64,000 nt of DNA from assembly GCF_034928825.1 (NCBI RefSeq), contig NZ_JAYFUL010000009.1:62001-126000 (forward strand), in the 5' to 3' direction. Under the pieces are notes generated by a model. It saw only the letters and a program-made list of their open reading frames with translations. It searched no databases and had not been told where the DNA came from. This document shows, in pieces, positions 23,421 through 31,795 of this stretch (the stretch's first letter is position 1; each line of letters starts with the position of its first letter). The translations under genes were made by a program, and so were the position numbers. Origin of the DNA: Arcicella aquatica (GTDB taxonomy: Bacteria; Bacteroidota; Bacteroidia; Cytophagales; Spirosomataceae).

Positions 23421-23440
23421 TTTTGTTAATCTTAACAAAA
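23421..23440. promoter_or_regulatory. Perfect palindrome, possible operator upstream of the glucosaminidase gene
   Basis: TTTTGTTAA (23421-23429) and TTAACAAAA (23432-23440) are inverted around two bases. On the minus strand the TTTG could be a -33 box, 19 nt before TATTCTTA. The palindrome would then overlap the promoter, as a repressor site might. Confidence 0.3.
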
Positions 23441-23505
23441 CAAGAATTATGCCTAATTTTTATATCATTAAGCACAATGCAATATAGAGCTTTTTTTTAT
23501 AAATT

Positions 23506-24276
23506 TTATTTAGTTGCGATATAAAAAAAATCAAAACATTCCTCAGCATCATCAGATAAAAAATAATCTTGATACGTAATTCCTGTTACTAGTTGACTAT
23601 CTGATTGTTGGATAAGATTTCTACTCATTCTGTTCGCAATATCATACGGTATCTGTAACATCCATCTAGGCAAACGATACTGTAAATTAAAAACATCAAA
23701 TCGGGTAATTTTTTCTACAGAGCGTTTATTTTCTTCATAATAGCTCATTACCTTCTCATTGCCATGTACCCCTTGTGTTTTGATACTAGCAAAATGCTTA
23801 AGAATAAGATTTTTAAGTTCCGAAGCTAGGTATTCTCTCACATGCCAAGGGTTTCTTGAAAGCGAGTACTTCTTATTAACAGTGGTTAAAATAAGCTTTC
23901 CACCCGGTTTCAATACTCTATGAGCCTCCTTGATGAATTCATTATCGTCTTCTATATGTTCGATTACCTGGAAAGTAACGATATAATCAAATGTATTGTC
24001 GGCCAGTCCTTTCAATGGAGGCAAAAACATATCGATAAATTTGAACGAAGGGTATTGAGCCGTCAATTGATTCATCAAAGGCTCATTTTTATCAACGCCT
24101 GTATAGTTTGAAACAGACGGAGCCAAAACAGCCACACCTCTTCCTGTTCCACAGCCAATTTCTAATAAGTTTCCAGAAACAATTTTAGCGGCTTCAATAT
24201 AGGGGAATAATAATCGTTGATGAACAGGATTATCTGAAATAATTTCTGAAGAAGCAATCTCGGTTGTTTTATACAT
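23506..24276 (-). CDS. Class I SAM-dependent methyltransferase
   Basis: From the ATG at 24276 the protein is 256 residues (MYKTTEIASSEIISDNPVHQR). An extension to 24354 adds 26 residues unlike the family and was not used. Motif I is LLEIGCGTGRGVAVLA, followed by TGVDKNE, DYIVTFQVIEHIEDDNEFI and HRVLKPGGKLILTT. This is the UbiE/Methyltransf_11 type. The substrate is unknown. In Bacteroidota a close relative is often found beside wall genes. Confidence 0.87.
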   Translation of the reverse strand: MYKTTEIASSEIISDNPVHQRLLFPYIEAAKIVSGNLLEIGCGTGRGVAVLAPSVSNYTGVDKNEPLMNQLTAQYPSFKFIDMFLPPLKGLADNTFDYIVTFQVIEHIEDDNEFIKEAHRVLKPGGKLILTTVNKKYSLSRNPWHVREYLASELKNLILKHFASIKTQGVHGNEKVMSYYEENKRSVEKITRFDVFNLQYRLPRWMLQIPYDIANRMSRNLIQQSDSQLVTGITYQDYFLSDDAEECFDFFYIATK

Positions 24277-24611
24277 GATATTGAGTAAAAAAGAATGTTG
24301 TACTTTAAAATCTTTGAATTTTTTATGTTTCAGTAATAATAAGCTCGTAATCAATCCTTTATAAAGCCTATTATTAGGTTTTAGTTAATTACTTTTCCGG
24401 CTGGAAATATTTTAAAGAAAAATAATTTTTAATTTTATTCCAAATTTAAGGCATTTGCTTGACATCAGGAAAATACTTGTTAAATTGAATTCGTTATAAA
24501 CTCAAAACTTCGTTTATAGCATCTAATTAATTGACGTTTTTATTTGTGTCAACATTTCTAATATTTATCAATGCAATTAGCTCTCAAGCTAGTAGCTATT
24601 TATTTAAACTG
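24277..24611. other. Divergent intergenic region, nothing firm seen
   Basis: A 335-bp gap between the methyltransferase (minus) and the GWxTD gene (plus). An in-frame extension of the GWxTD gene from 24531 is open but unlikely to be used. TTGACA at about 24459 is noted but is not a Bacteroidota promoter by itself. Confidence 0.35.
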
Positions 24612-25850
24612 ATGAAAAAAATACTTCTTATAATACCGATTATACTGTTTTTGGCAGGTTGTAGCCCCACTTCACCTAAAAAAGGCAAAGAACAAAGTGA
24701 TAACAAAGTGCTTTTACAAAGATTTTTAAGTAAAAGTAGATTTTTAGATAATGGTACTTCGGTAAGGGTTTTTTTAAGTATTGATATAGATAGAACATTT
24801 ACGTTGGCAGAAGCAACCAAAGATTTTGCGATTGCCTATAATCTTTATCCAGATTATAATTCAAAACAAACAAGTTTGGGGAATGGTAATGTAGCTATTA
24901 CTACTGAGAATGCTAGTCAGGAAGGAGGGTTATTAACTGTTTGGTTTGATATTCCTAAACCCAAAGATTTATTAACAGGCTTGGCTCTTACTGAAATAAA
25001 AGATTTGAGAACAGGGAATAAAATCCTAAATGATTGTTTCCTAAGATTCCAATCGGGTAAATCAAGCGATTATTTTATGTTTTTTAGTAAAAACGGAAAA
25101 ACACCCATTGCACGAAATTATTTCACGGTGCAGGATACTGTTATGTTAAAAAGCCTCTCAGGCAAACAGCAGACGTTTAAAGTTTTTAAATATCGCTATG
25201 AATTTGAAGCGGCTATTTCTCCGATGTCAACTACCCCAAGAGCGGCTACAAAAAGCCTTTATGTAGATTCTTCTTTTACAGTAGTAACTAATCAGCCCAT
25301 TACCCTAAAGAGTGATGCACTTTATTATTTTACGAGAGATACCACAGAATCTTATGGAATAGGGATGGTAGTGGCAGATAAACGATTCCCGAAGGTTACT
25401 CGTCCAGAGAAACTTGTACGACCTTTGATTTATGTAAGTACTAATGCTGAAACAAGCGATTTGTATAATTCTAAAGACCCTAAGCGCTCGTTAGATAATT
25501 ATTGGCTTAATATCATGCAAGGAAACCAAGGAACGGCCAAAAGGACAATCAAGTCTTTCTATCAAAGAGTAGAACAAGCCAACAGGCTTTTTACAAGCTA
25601 TAAAGAAGGCTGGAAAACTGATAAAGGAATGGTATATATCGTAATGGGAGACCCAACCAGAATTACACGGACCAAAGACAAAGAAGTGTGGACATATACA
25701 CGTAATAGCCAATACTCAGAAGTGAATTTTACCTTTACCAAAAGGTCTAATCAATTTGCAGAGGACCATTACGAACTTCAACGTTATGCCGAATACCAAT
25801 CCATCTGGTTTCCAACAGTTGAACAATGGCGAAATGGCGATAAAATTTAA
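24612..25850 (+). CDS. GWxTD domain-containing lipoprotein
   Basis: A 412-residue protein with a clear lipoprotein signal (MKKILLIIPIILFLAGC, Cys17). The C-terminal region has the defining GWKTD motif, then KGMVYIVMGDPTRI, WTYTRNSQYSEVNFTF and SIWFPTVEQWRNGDKI. The N-terminal region is beta-rich with no clear match. GWxTD proteins are widespread in Bacteroidota; their function is not established. The longer start at 24531 would bury the lipobox 28 residues deeper, so the ATG at 24612 is preferred. A terminator hairpin follows. Confidence 0.88.
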   Translation: MKKILLIIPIILFLAGCSPTSPKKGKEQSDNKVLLQRFLSKSRFLDNGTSVRVFLSIDIDRTFTLAEATKDFAIAYNLYPDYNSKQTSLGNGNVAITTENASQEGGLLTVWFDIPKPKDLLTGLALTEIKDLRTGNKILNDCFLRFQSGKSSDYFMFFSKNGKTPIARNYFTVQDTVMLKSLSGKQQTFKVFKYRYEFEAAISPMSTTPRAATKSLYVDSSFTVVTNQPITLKSDALYYFTRDTTESYGIGMVVADKRFPKVTRPEKLVRPLIYVSTNAETSDLYNSKDPKRSLDNYWLNIMQGNQGTAKRTIKSFYQRVEQANRLFTSYKEGWKTDKGMVYIVMGDPTRITRTKDKEVWTYTRNSQYSEVNFTFTKRSNQFAEDHYELQRYAEYQSIWFPTVEQWRNGDKI

Positions 25851-25918
25851 ACATAAGAACACTTTGACGATTGTTAAATGTTAAAGTAATACAGTGTTTC
25901 AACTGAAATACTATGATG

Positions 25919-25955
25919 AACCCACCTAAGTTTGTTTCTTGGGTGGGTTTGTTAT
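25919..25955 (+). terminator. Terminator of the GWxTD gene
   Basis: AACCCACCTAAG pairs with CTTGGGTGGGTT (one G-U) across a TTTGTTT loop and runs into TGTTATTTC. Confidence 0.8.
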
Positions 25956-26463
25956 TTCTATCCCCCTGTGTATCCTATATTCATCCTATATTCTTTTAAT
26001 TTACCCATCCTACTTTTCGTTTTTTTTATGTATTCTTCCAAATATTAAGAGGAATAAATACGCTGCTTATATTTTATAATTATTAACAGTAATGATAGAA
26101 ATTCATTTTCTAAATCATTTTTTTTAGCTTGCCATTATAGTTTCCCTTCCCTAGAAAGGAATCTTGAAGAAGTACAATTTTTGGAAATATTGATATGGCT
26201 ATTTAATATCAGGAATAATGCACTTGTGAAAAGATGCCATCTAAATGGATGTCTTAAATGAAATAGTTTATGATTTAGACAAAATCTAATGAATACCTTT
26301 TGTATGGTTGATTACTTTATTAAAGGTATTTTGAATAAAGGCAATATATAAGTTTTGTTTTAAATAGGAAATAACGAATAATATTTTGAATAGGACTGTT
26401 TTGGTGCTTTATAGATAATACTTATATTACTATTTTGATATTGAATAATATATTTCAGATAAA

Positions 26464-26478
26464 ATATACCGCTTAATA
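26464..26478 (-). promoter_or_regulatory. Recurrent motif TATTAAGCGGTATAT
   Basis: It matches at 14 of 15 positions the motif found upstream of both polyprenyl transferase genes (59478 and 61488). Here it lies 115 bp before an outer-membrane beta-barrel gene, in reverse orientation. It may be a regulator site. Confidence 0.3.
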
Positions 26479-26509
26479 ATTTTTTTATATGAAAATCGAA
26501 AATTGTTCT

Positions 26510-26517
26510 TACTTTTG
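26510..26517 (+). promoter_or_regulatory. -7 promoter element for the beta-barrel gene
   Basis: TACTTTTG fits TAnnTTTG exactly, with about 55 nt of leader to the ATG at 26579. Confidence 0.45.
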
Positions 26518-26578
26518 ACTTAGAAGAATGCAAAAATTCTAAGTTTCATCTAATTACTTGTGATTTTAATTCTTTAAT

Positions 26579-27298
26579 ATGTCTAAACGCTATTTAACTT
26601 TCATGCTGTTTTTTTTTGCATTTTATCTATGCAGGAATGAAGGTGTTTATGCTATAGACGATTCAACAAACGTTCATAAACATAATGTTTCAATAGGATT
26701 ATCAGTAGGTACTATTGGTCCTAGTATTGAAGTCGCTACTAACATTTCAAAAAATAATCGTTTTTTTGGTAGACTTGGTACTAGTTACTTACAATACCAG
26801 AATCTTTTCAAAGTAGATCTTAATAGTAAATCAACTATTAATGTTGAACCTGATTTAAAATTCAACCAAATTTTCTTAGCTGCTGACTATTACCCTTTCA
26901 AAAAGAGTAGTTTCCACCTATTTCTTGGAACTAGCTACATATACAACTTTAATGTATCGTCTTTTATAGATACAGACACGGGTATAAACATTGAAGGAGT
27001 AGAAGTAAATGCGGAGGATTTTGGCGAAATTAATTTAAGAATTGATTGGAATAAAATTGTACCCTTTGTAGGATTAGGCATTGGTAGGGTAGTACCTCGA
27101 AGAAGAGTTGGGTTTAACTTTGAATTAGGGTGTTACTATATGGGAAAACCAAAAATCGTTAGTAATTATTTTGGTGTTCTTGATACGACCAATGCAGATG
27201 AACTTATTCCAATTATCGAAAGAAATATAAAAGACTATTCATTTTTACCTTTTATTAACTTTAAGTTAAAGTTCAGAATTACTAAGACCAAACAATAG
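26579..27298 (+). CDS. Hypothetical outer-membrane beta-barrel protein
   Basis: A 239-residue protein with a signal peptide (about 1-25, ending GVYA). It has alternating hydrophobic strands that end in aromatic residues, for example NVSIGLSVGTIGPSIEVAT, FFGRLGTSYLQYQ, FHLFLGTSYIYNF and IVPFVGLGIGR, and a terminal FLPFINFKLKFRITKTKQ. This layout fits an 8-10-strand barrel of the type seen in many uncharacterised Bacteroidota porin-like proteins. No specific family is recognised. It precedes, in the same direction, an unknown large lipoprotein with 99 bp between. Confidence 0.65.
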   Translation: MSKRYLTFMLFFFAFYLCRNEGVYAIDDSTNVHKHNVSIGLSVGTIGPSIEVATNISKNNRFFGRLGTSYLQYQNLFKVDLNSKSTINVEPDLKFNQIFLAADYYPFKKSSFHLFLGTSYIYNFNVSSFIDTDTGINIEGVEVNAEDFGEINLRIDWNKIVPFVGLGIGRVVPRRRVGFNFELGCYYMGKPKIVSNYFGVLDTTNADELIPIIERNIKDYSFLPFINFKLKFRITKTKQ

Positions 27299-27340
27299 AT
27301 TTACAGATATTATAATTTTTTAGCATCTTATTTATATTTG

Positions 27341-27389
27341 TTGTAGTAGTAATAATAAAGTCCTAATTGTAGTAGTAACAAAGTCCTAA
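27341..27389 (+). repeat. Two-copy direct repeat upstream of lipoprotein gene
   Basis: TTGTAGTAGTAATAATAAAG then TCCTAA (27341-27366) is repeated in shorter form at 27367-27389 (TTGTAGTAGTAACAAAG then TCCTAA), differing by a 3-nt gap and one base. It ends 8 nt before the ATG, so it may affect expression of the lipoprotein. Confidence 0.6.
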
Positions 27390-27397
27390 AATCAAAA

Positions 27398-28972
27398 ATG
27401 AAAATCTTTGGATATTCCATAATGTTGATTTTTATTATAAGCTCATTATATGCTTGTAATAATCCTTTGGAAGACGTCTCTATTAAGATAAAAGATCCGC
27501 TTACTTCATCTGCTATTAATTTAACCTATAAAAATGCTGTATCAAACGATACCACACTAGTACCGAAGCAAATAAAATTCACCTTTTTAGGGGAAGATGC
27601 AGAAGGAATTGTTAGTTCGGTGGGCAATAAAAAAATTAATATTAGTCGCGAAGGTTTATTAGGAATAGCTCTTGCTCCTGATTACGTAAAACGACCAGCT
27701 AATATTAAAGTAGTTGCTAGCTTAGAAGGTTATCTAACCGATATTAATTATATAACCTTGACTAATACGGCTAATACTAATAAAACTATTAGAATGTTTA
27801 ACATCAGTAACTTGCCTAAAGGTATGAGTGTCGATGTTAAAAAAATAGAAAGCTCAAGTGTTGAATCTACTACCACTACATTAAAGACGAATGGGAAAAA
27901 TGAACAAGTTAGTCTTGTTTTAAATGCAGGGACAAATTTGTTAGCTCCAAATACTGAAAAGTTATCAGGGCAATTCTCATACATATTAACTCATTTTGAA
28001 AATATTGCAAGAGATTTTGTTCCTTCTAATTATACTATCTATCAGGCAGTTGGTGTAGATAATAAAGAAATACCACCTTTTGAATTAGTTCCTTATGGTT
28101 TTTTTTCTTTAAAAGCCATGAACGAAAAGTTTGATGAGGGAAGCAACCTTTCAAAGAGTACTAGCGTAAGTATTGAAATTAGTAATAATAGTTATCATAC
28201 AAATGGGCAAATTCTAAAAGAAGGAGATGTCATACCATTTTGGGGTTATATCAATAATGTTTGGAAAATGTTAGGTAATCCAATCATTAAAAAAAATAGC
28301 AATGGTAAGTTATATGTTAGTTCAAACATTACTGCACTAACACACTATGCACTAGGGGAAATGATTCCAGTATGTGTGAAAGGCCCACTGATTAAAATTA
28401 CAAGCCAAAATAATGGATTAGATATTTATCATTATTGTCGTTTAGTAGAAGTTAGCTCAGGCAGAAATGTTGGAGATTTATACATTAGCCTGAATAATGG
28501 AGCTTTGTATTCTTTGGCTGGCAGAAGAAAGAATACTGTATATTTGCAAGTATATAATTTTAATAATCAATTTGGAGGAGATTTATCAAAACCAATTTTT
28601 CAATCTCAACCATTTGATTTGTGTGACGAGAAAACAATACCAGTTAATATTGCTGCTCCTCCACCACAGCCAGTAAATGTAGAATTGATTATAGAATGCC
28701 CTAAAGGACAAGTAGTAAACGAATCAGCCGTACCAGTGAAAATTGACATTCAATTTCAACCCAAAGGGGCTGCTGCTAGTGATTGGAGAGATTTGATGAC
28801 CTTAACGAGAACACAACGCTCTGGTAGTACCTATAAGTTAAAAGTAGGCAGTACTTATTCAATCAGAGCCTCGCCAAACCCAGCACAAGGCTGGATATTT
28901 TACAAAAGAGATACTTTGATTAAAGATGTAAACTATCGTTTTTATATTGATAGTAAAGATTTTTGTAAGTAG
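27398..28972 (+). CDS. Hypothetical large lipoprotein
   Basis: A 524-residue protein with a lipoprotein signal (ending SSLYAC, Cys20). The mature part is Asn/Thr/Ser-rich and beta-like. A central VQ-like segment (SIEISNNSYHTNGQILKEGDVIPFWGYINNVWKMLGNPI) and a line of strand-rich repeats near the C-terminus (AAPPPQPVNVELIIECPKGQ) suggest several Ig-like or adhesion-type domains. Nothing specific was recognised. The start fits the lipobox. It may form a pair with the upstream barrel protein; both are orphan envelope proteins. Confidence 0.65.
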   Translation: MKIFGYSIMLIFIISSLYACNNPLEDVSIKIKDPLTSSAINLTYKNAVSNDTTLVPKQIKFTFLGEDAEGIVSSVGNKKINISREGLLGIALAPDYVKRPANIKVVASLEGYLTDINYITLTNTANTNKTIRMFNISNLPKGMSVDVKKIESSSVESTTTTLKTNGKNEQVSLVLNAGTNLLAPNTEKLSGQFSYILTHFENIARDFVPSNYTIYQAVGVDNKEIPPFELVPYGFFSLKAMNEKFDEGSNLSKSTSVSIEISNNSYHTNGQILKEGDVIPFWGYINNVWKMLGNPIIKKNSNGKLYVSSNITALTHYALGEMIPVCVKGPLIKITSQNNGLDIYHYCRLVEVSSGRNVGDLYISLNNGALYSLAGRRKNTVYLQVYNFNNQFGGDLSKPIFQSQPFDLCDEKTIPVNIAAPPPQPVNVELIIECPKGQVVNESAVPVKIDIQFQPKGAAASDWRDLMTLTRTQRSGSTYKLKVGSTYSIRASPNPAQGWIFYKRDTLIKDVNYRFYIDSKDFCK

Positions 28973-29178
28973 CTATCAATGTCTATACTAGATAATTTGA
29001 TTGAAAATAAAAATATATGTACTTAGATTTTATCTAATGTAATAATTTGTTTTATTAAAAGAGGTTTTGCAAATTGTTAATTGAATAGAGTAATAAGTTT
29101 TTTTATATTAAAAAGAGTTTAATAAAGGTTAATTTAGCTTATAAAAATTCTTTTAGAATACTAAAAATATCCGATTTG

Positions 29179-30852
29179 ATGAAAATATTTACTAAACTGT
29201 CAATTTTCTGGTTATTACTACTCTGTTTTACTATTCAAGTAAAATCACAAATAGTATATGAACCTACCTATAAAACAGTTTATAGCTATTTATCTAGATT
29301 AGCTCAGAAAGGAGTAATAGACTTAAACGATGTTACACTTCCTTTGTCTAGAACTTACATTAGTGTTAAGTTAGATTCTCTAGATAATCATCATGAGTTA
29401 TTGACAAGTTTAGAAAAGGAAGAATTAGTATTTTATCTTAAAGAATATACGATTGAACGTAATCTGACAAAAGAAATAGCTGTAGATAAGCCCTTTAAAA
29501 GTATTTTACATGCGAATGAAAACGATAGATTTAGAGTAGCGGCTTATCAAGACAAGCAATTCTCATTTAATCTTCAACCAGTTGTTGGCTATCAATTAGA
29601 AAATATTAATAGTACTACGATTAACCAGCGTTGGATAGGAGCGTGGATGTATGGTTATTTAGGAAAGAGTATTGGCTATAGTGTTGATTTTCGTAACAAC
29701 CAATTGAATAATTTATTCCCAGGCTATGACTACCTAAGAAATTTTAATGCAGAACCTGGTAGAATAGGTGATTTACTAGTAGGAGGTAAAAGATTCGATT
29801 ACAGTACTATCAATGCATCCATTACAGCAAAGTGGAAATGGGGAAGTGCTACTTTTGGTAAAAATGCTTTGAATTTTGGTTATGGAGTTGGTGGAAAGAT
29901 AATTTTGTCGGATAAAGCTCCGTCATATCCACAGGTTCGATTAGATATTAGCCCTGTAAAATGGCTATCGTTTACTTATGCTCATGCTTGGTTAAACTCT
30001 AATTTGATTGACTCATCATCAATCTATAAAACATCTCTGAAAGGGAGCAATCAATTTGAATATCGTGGTAAATATTTGGCTTTTCATGCCTTGACATTTA
30101 AACCAATAAAAGGATTAAGTGTTTCAATAGGAGAGTCTGCTATTTATAATGATAATATTAAAATTGGTTATTTAATACCAATTGCTTTATTTCAAGGTAT
30201 GAATCATTATCTGGGAGAAGCAACTAGCGGACAAAATGCTAGCAACACGATATCTAATTCTCAATTTTTTTTACAATTCAGTTCAAGAAATCATATTCCT
30301 AAAACACATTTATATGCTAGCTTTTTTGTTGATGAATTAGAATTTTCATTGACTGGCGGGAATGCTATAGAACGTAATAATAGAAACCATACAGCCTATC
30401 AAATAGGAGTAAGTGTAGCAGATTTTCCTATCAATAATTTACACTTAACACTTGAATATTCTAAAATACAGCCTTTTACGTATATCCACTTTATACAAGC
30501 CCAGACTTTTGAAAGCAGTAATTATAACCTAGGGCATTGGATTGGGCCTAATGCTGACCAGCTTTTTGCTCAATTACATTATAGAGTTATTAGAGGACTA
30601 GACGTTAAATTCATATACAATTATATAAGAAAAGGAGCGATAGGTTCAGGAGCTCAGCAGACAGATTTCACTACTAGTTATCCATTTTTATGGGGTATAA
30701 ATAATAAGTATAGCTATCTACAAGCACAGCTTCAATATGAATTTATACATGATTTATTTCTTAGGGTAAATTATCAAAGTGATAACAACCCGAGTGTTAC
30801 CACAACTGAAAAAAATAGCAGTATATCAATGGCTATAAATTATAGTTTCTAG
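29179..30852 (+). CDS. Capsule assembly Wzi family outer-membrane protein
   Basis: A 558-residue track starts at TTG; the ATG at 29179 gives 557 residues with signal peptide IFWLLLLCFTIQVKSQ. The body matches the Wzi-type barrel: an N-terminal helical part (TYKTVYSYLSRLAQKGVI), then many amphipathic strands such as SVDFRNNQLNNLFPGYDYL, ISPVKWLSFTYAHAWL and LFLRVNYQSD. In Escherichia coli Wzi helps anchor group 1 capsule. It opens the polysaccharide locus and is followed by export genes in the same direction. Confidence 0.8.
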   Translation: MKIFTKLSIFWLLLLCFTIQVKSQIVYEPTYKTVYSYLSRLAQKGVIDLNDVTLPLSRTYISVKLDSLDNHHELLTSLEKEELVFYLKEYTIERNLTKEIAVDKPFKSILHANENDRFRVAAYQDKQFSFNLQPVVGYQLENINSTTINQRWIGAWMYGYLGKSIGYSVDFRNNQLNNLFPGYDYLRNFNAEPGRIGDLLVGGKRFDYSTINASITAKWKWGSATFGKNALNFGYGVGGKIILSDKAPSYPQVRLDISPVKWLSFTYAHAWLNSNLIDSSSIYKTSLKGSNQFEYRGKYLAFHALTFKPIKGLSVSIGESAIYNDNIKIGYLIPIALFQGMNHYLGEATSGQNASNTISNSQFFLQFSSRNHIPKTHLYASFFVDELEFSLTGGNAIERNNRNHTAYQIGVSVADFPINNLHLTLEYSKIQPFTYIHFIQAQTFESSNYNLGHWIGPNADQLFAQLHYRVIRGLDVKFIYNYIRKGAIGSGAQQTDFTTSYPFLWGINNKYSYLQAQLQYEFIHDLFLRVNYQSDNNPSVTTTEKNSSISMAINYSF

Positions 30853-30914
30853 CTCAAGTCCAATTAAACAATCTTAATCATAATTTTCAAAATATCATCT
30901 TCACTATCAATTCT

Positions 30915-31754
30915 ATGATGAATATGTTTATTAAAACAAAAAAAGTTAAAAACTTTAGACTACTCTTAGTAGCAGTTGGCTTTACGTTATTTTTTGCTTC
31001 TTGTGTTTCCACAAAGAACATTACCTATTTTCAAGGGACTGATCCGCTGGATTCAGTACGCTATTCAACATTGAAAAACATTTCGCCTTTAATTCCTAAA
31101 ATTCAACCAGATGATATTTTAGCAATTACAATTAGTTCACTAAGTGCGGAATCAAACGAAGTCTTCAACTTTCAAAATGTTACGCCATTGATTACTTCTA
31201 ACTTCCCAGGAGGTGTTAGTAATGGTATGGCTAGAAATCAACCATTAGGTTATCTTGTAGATCCAGCAGGAAATATAGAAATGCCTTTAATTGGGAAAAT
31301 ACACGTTGCAGATTTGCCATTAGAAGAAGCTGGCGTAAAAATAAAGAATGAATTGACGAAGTATCTGAAAGAGCCCACAGCAAGCGTTAGATATTTAAGT
31401 CAAAAGTTTACGATTATAGGTGAAGTAAACCGTCCGGGTATTTATAACCTTCTAGATAATCATACATCATTACCTGAAGCAATAGGGGTGGCTGGTGATT
31501 TAACGATTTATGGTAGAAGAGACAATGTAATGTTAATGCGTACAACTGATGGTAAAAGAGAAGTCATTAAACTAGATTTGACGAAACGTGACGTTTTAGA
31601 AACACCATATTTCTATCTTAGAAGTGGTGACGTATTGTATGTTGAAGCAACTAAGGGTAAAATTACTTCATCAGACAGGACTTTGCAGTTAATTCCAATT
31701 GCTACTGGGGTAACAACTTCATTAGTGTTGTTATTGAATTTATTGTTTAAATAA
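30915..31754 (+). CDS. Polysaccharide export lipoprotein (Wza/BexD type)
   Basis: A 279-residue outer-membrane lipoprotein with lipobox LFFASC. The Poly_export domain covers SPLIPKIQPDDILAITISSL to GYLVDPAGNIEMPLIGKIHVADLPLEEA. An SLBB-like domain follows: KFTIIGEVNRPGIYNLLDNHTSLPEAIGVAGDLTIYGRRDNVML. The last about 20 residues form a hydrophobic C-terminal helix (ATGVTTSLVLLLNLLFK). It should form the translocation channel with the Wzc-type partner encoded 41 bp downstream. Start codons at 30915, 30918 and 30924 are all possible. Confidence 0.92.
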   Translation: MMNMFIKTKKVKNFRLLLVAVGFTLFFASCVSTKNITYFQGTDPLDSVRYSTLKNISPLIPKIQPDDILAITISSLSAESNEVFNFQNVTPLITSNFPGGVSNGMARNQPLGYLVDPAGNIEMPLIGKIHVADLPLEEAGVKIKNELTKYLKEPTASVRYLSQKFTIIGEVNRPGIYNLLDNHTSLPEAIGVAGDLTIYGRRDNVMLMRTTDGKREVIKLDLTKRDVLETPYFYLRSGDVLYVEATKGKITSSDRTLQLIPIATGVTTSLVLLLNLLFK

Positions 31755-31795
31755 TAGAATATTTTTTTAATAAGGATAATTAAAGTTTTGAAATT

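Larger units (their letters stand above)
25851..26578. other. 728-bp noncoding region
   Basis: It holds the terminator at 25919-25950, a small direct repeat (CCTATATTC twice near 25970-25990), a reverse match to TATTAARCGGTATAT at 26464-26478, and a TACTTTTG box at 26510-26517. Long A+T-rich stretches between have no supported gene on either strand. Confidence 0.45.
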
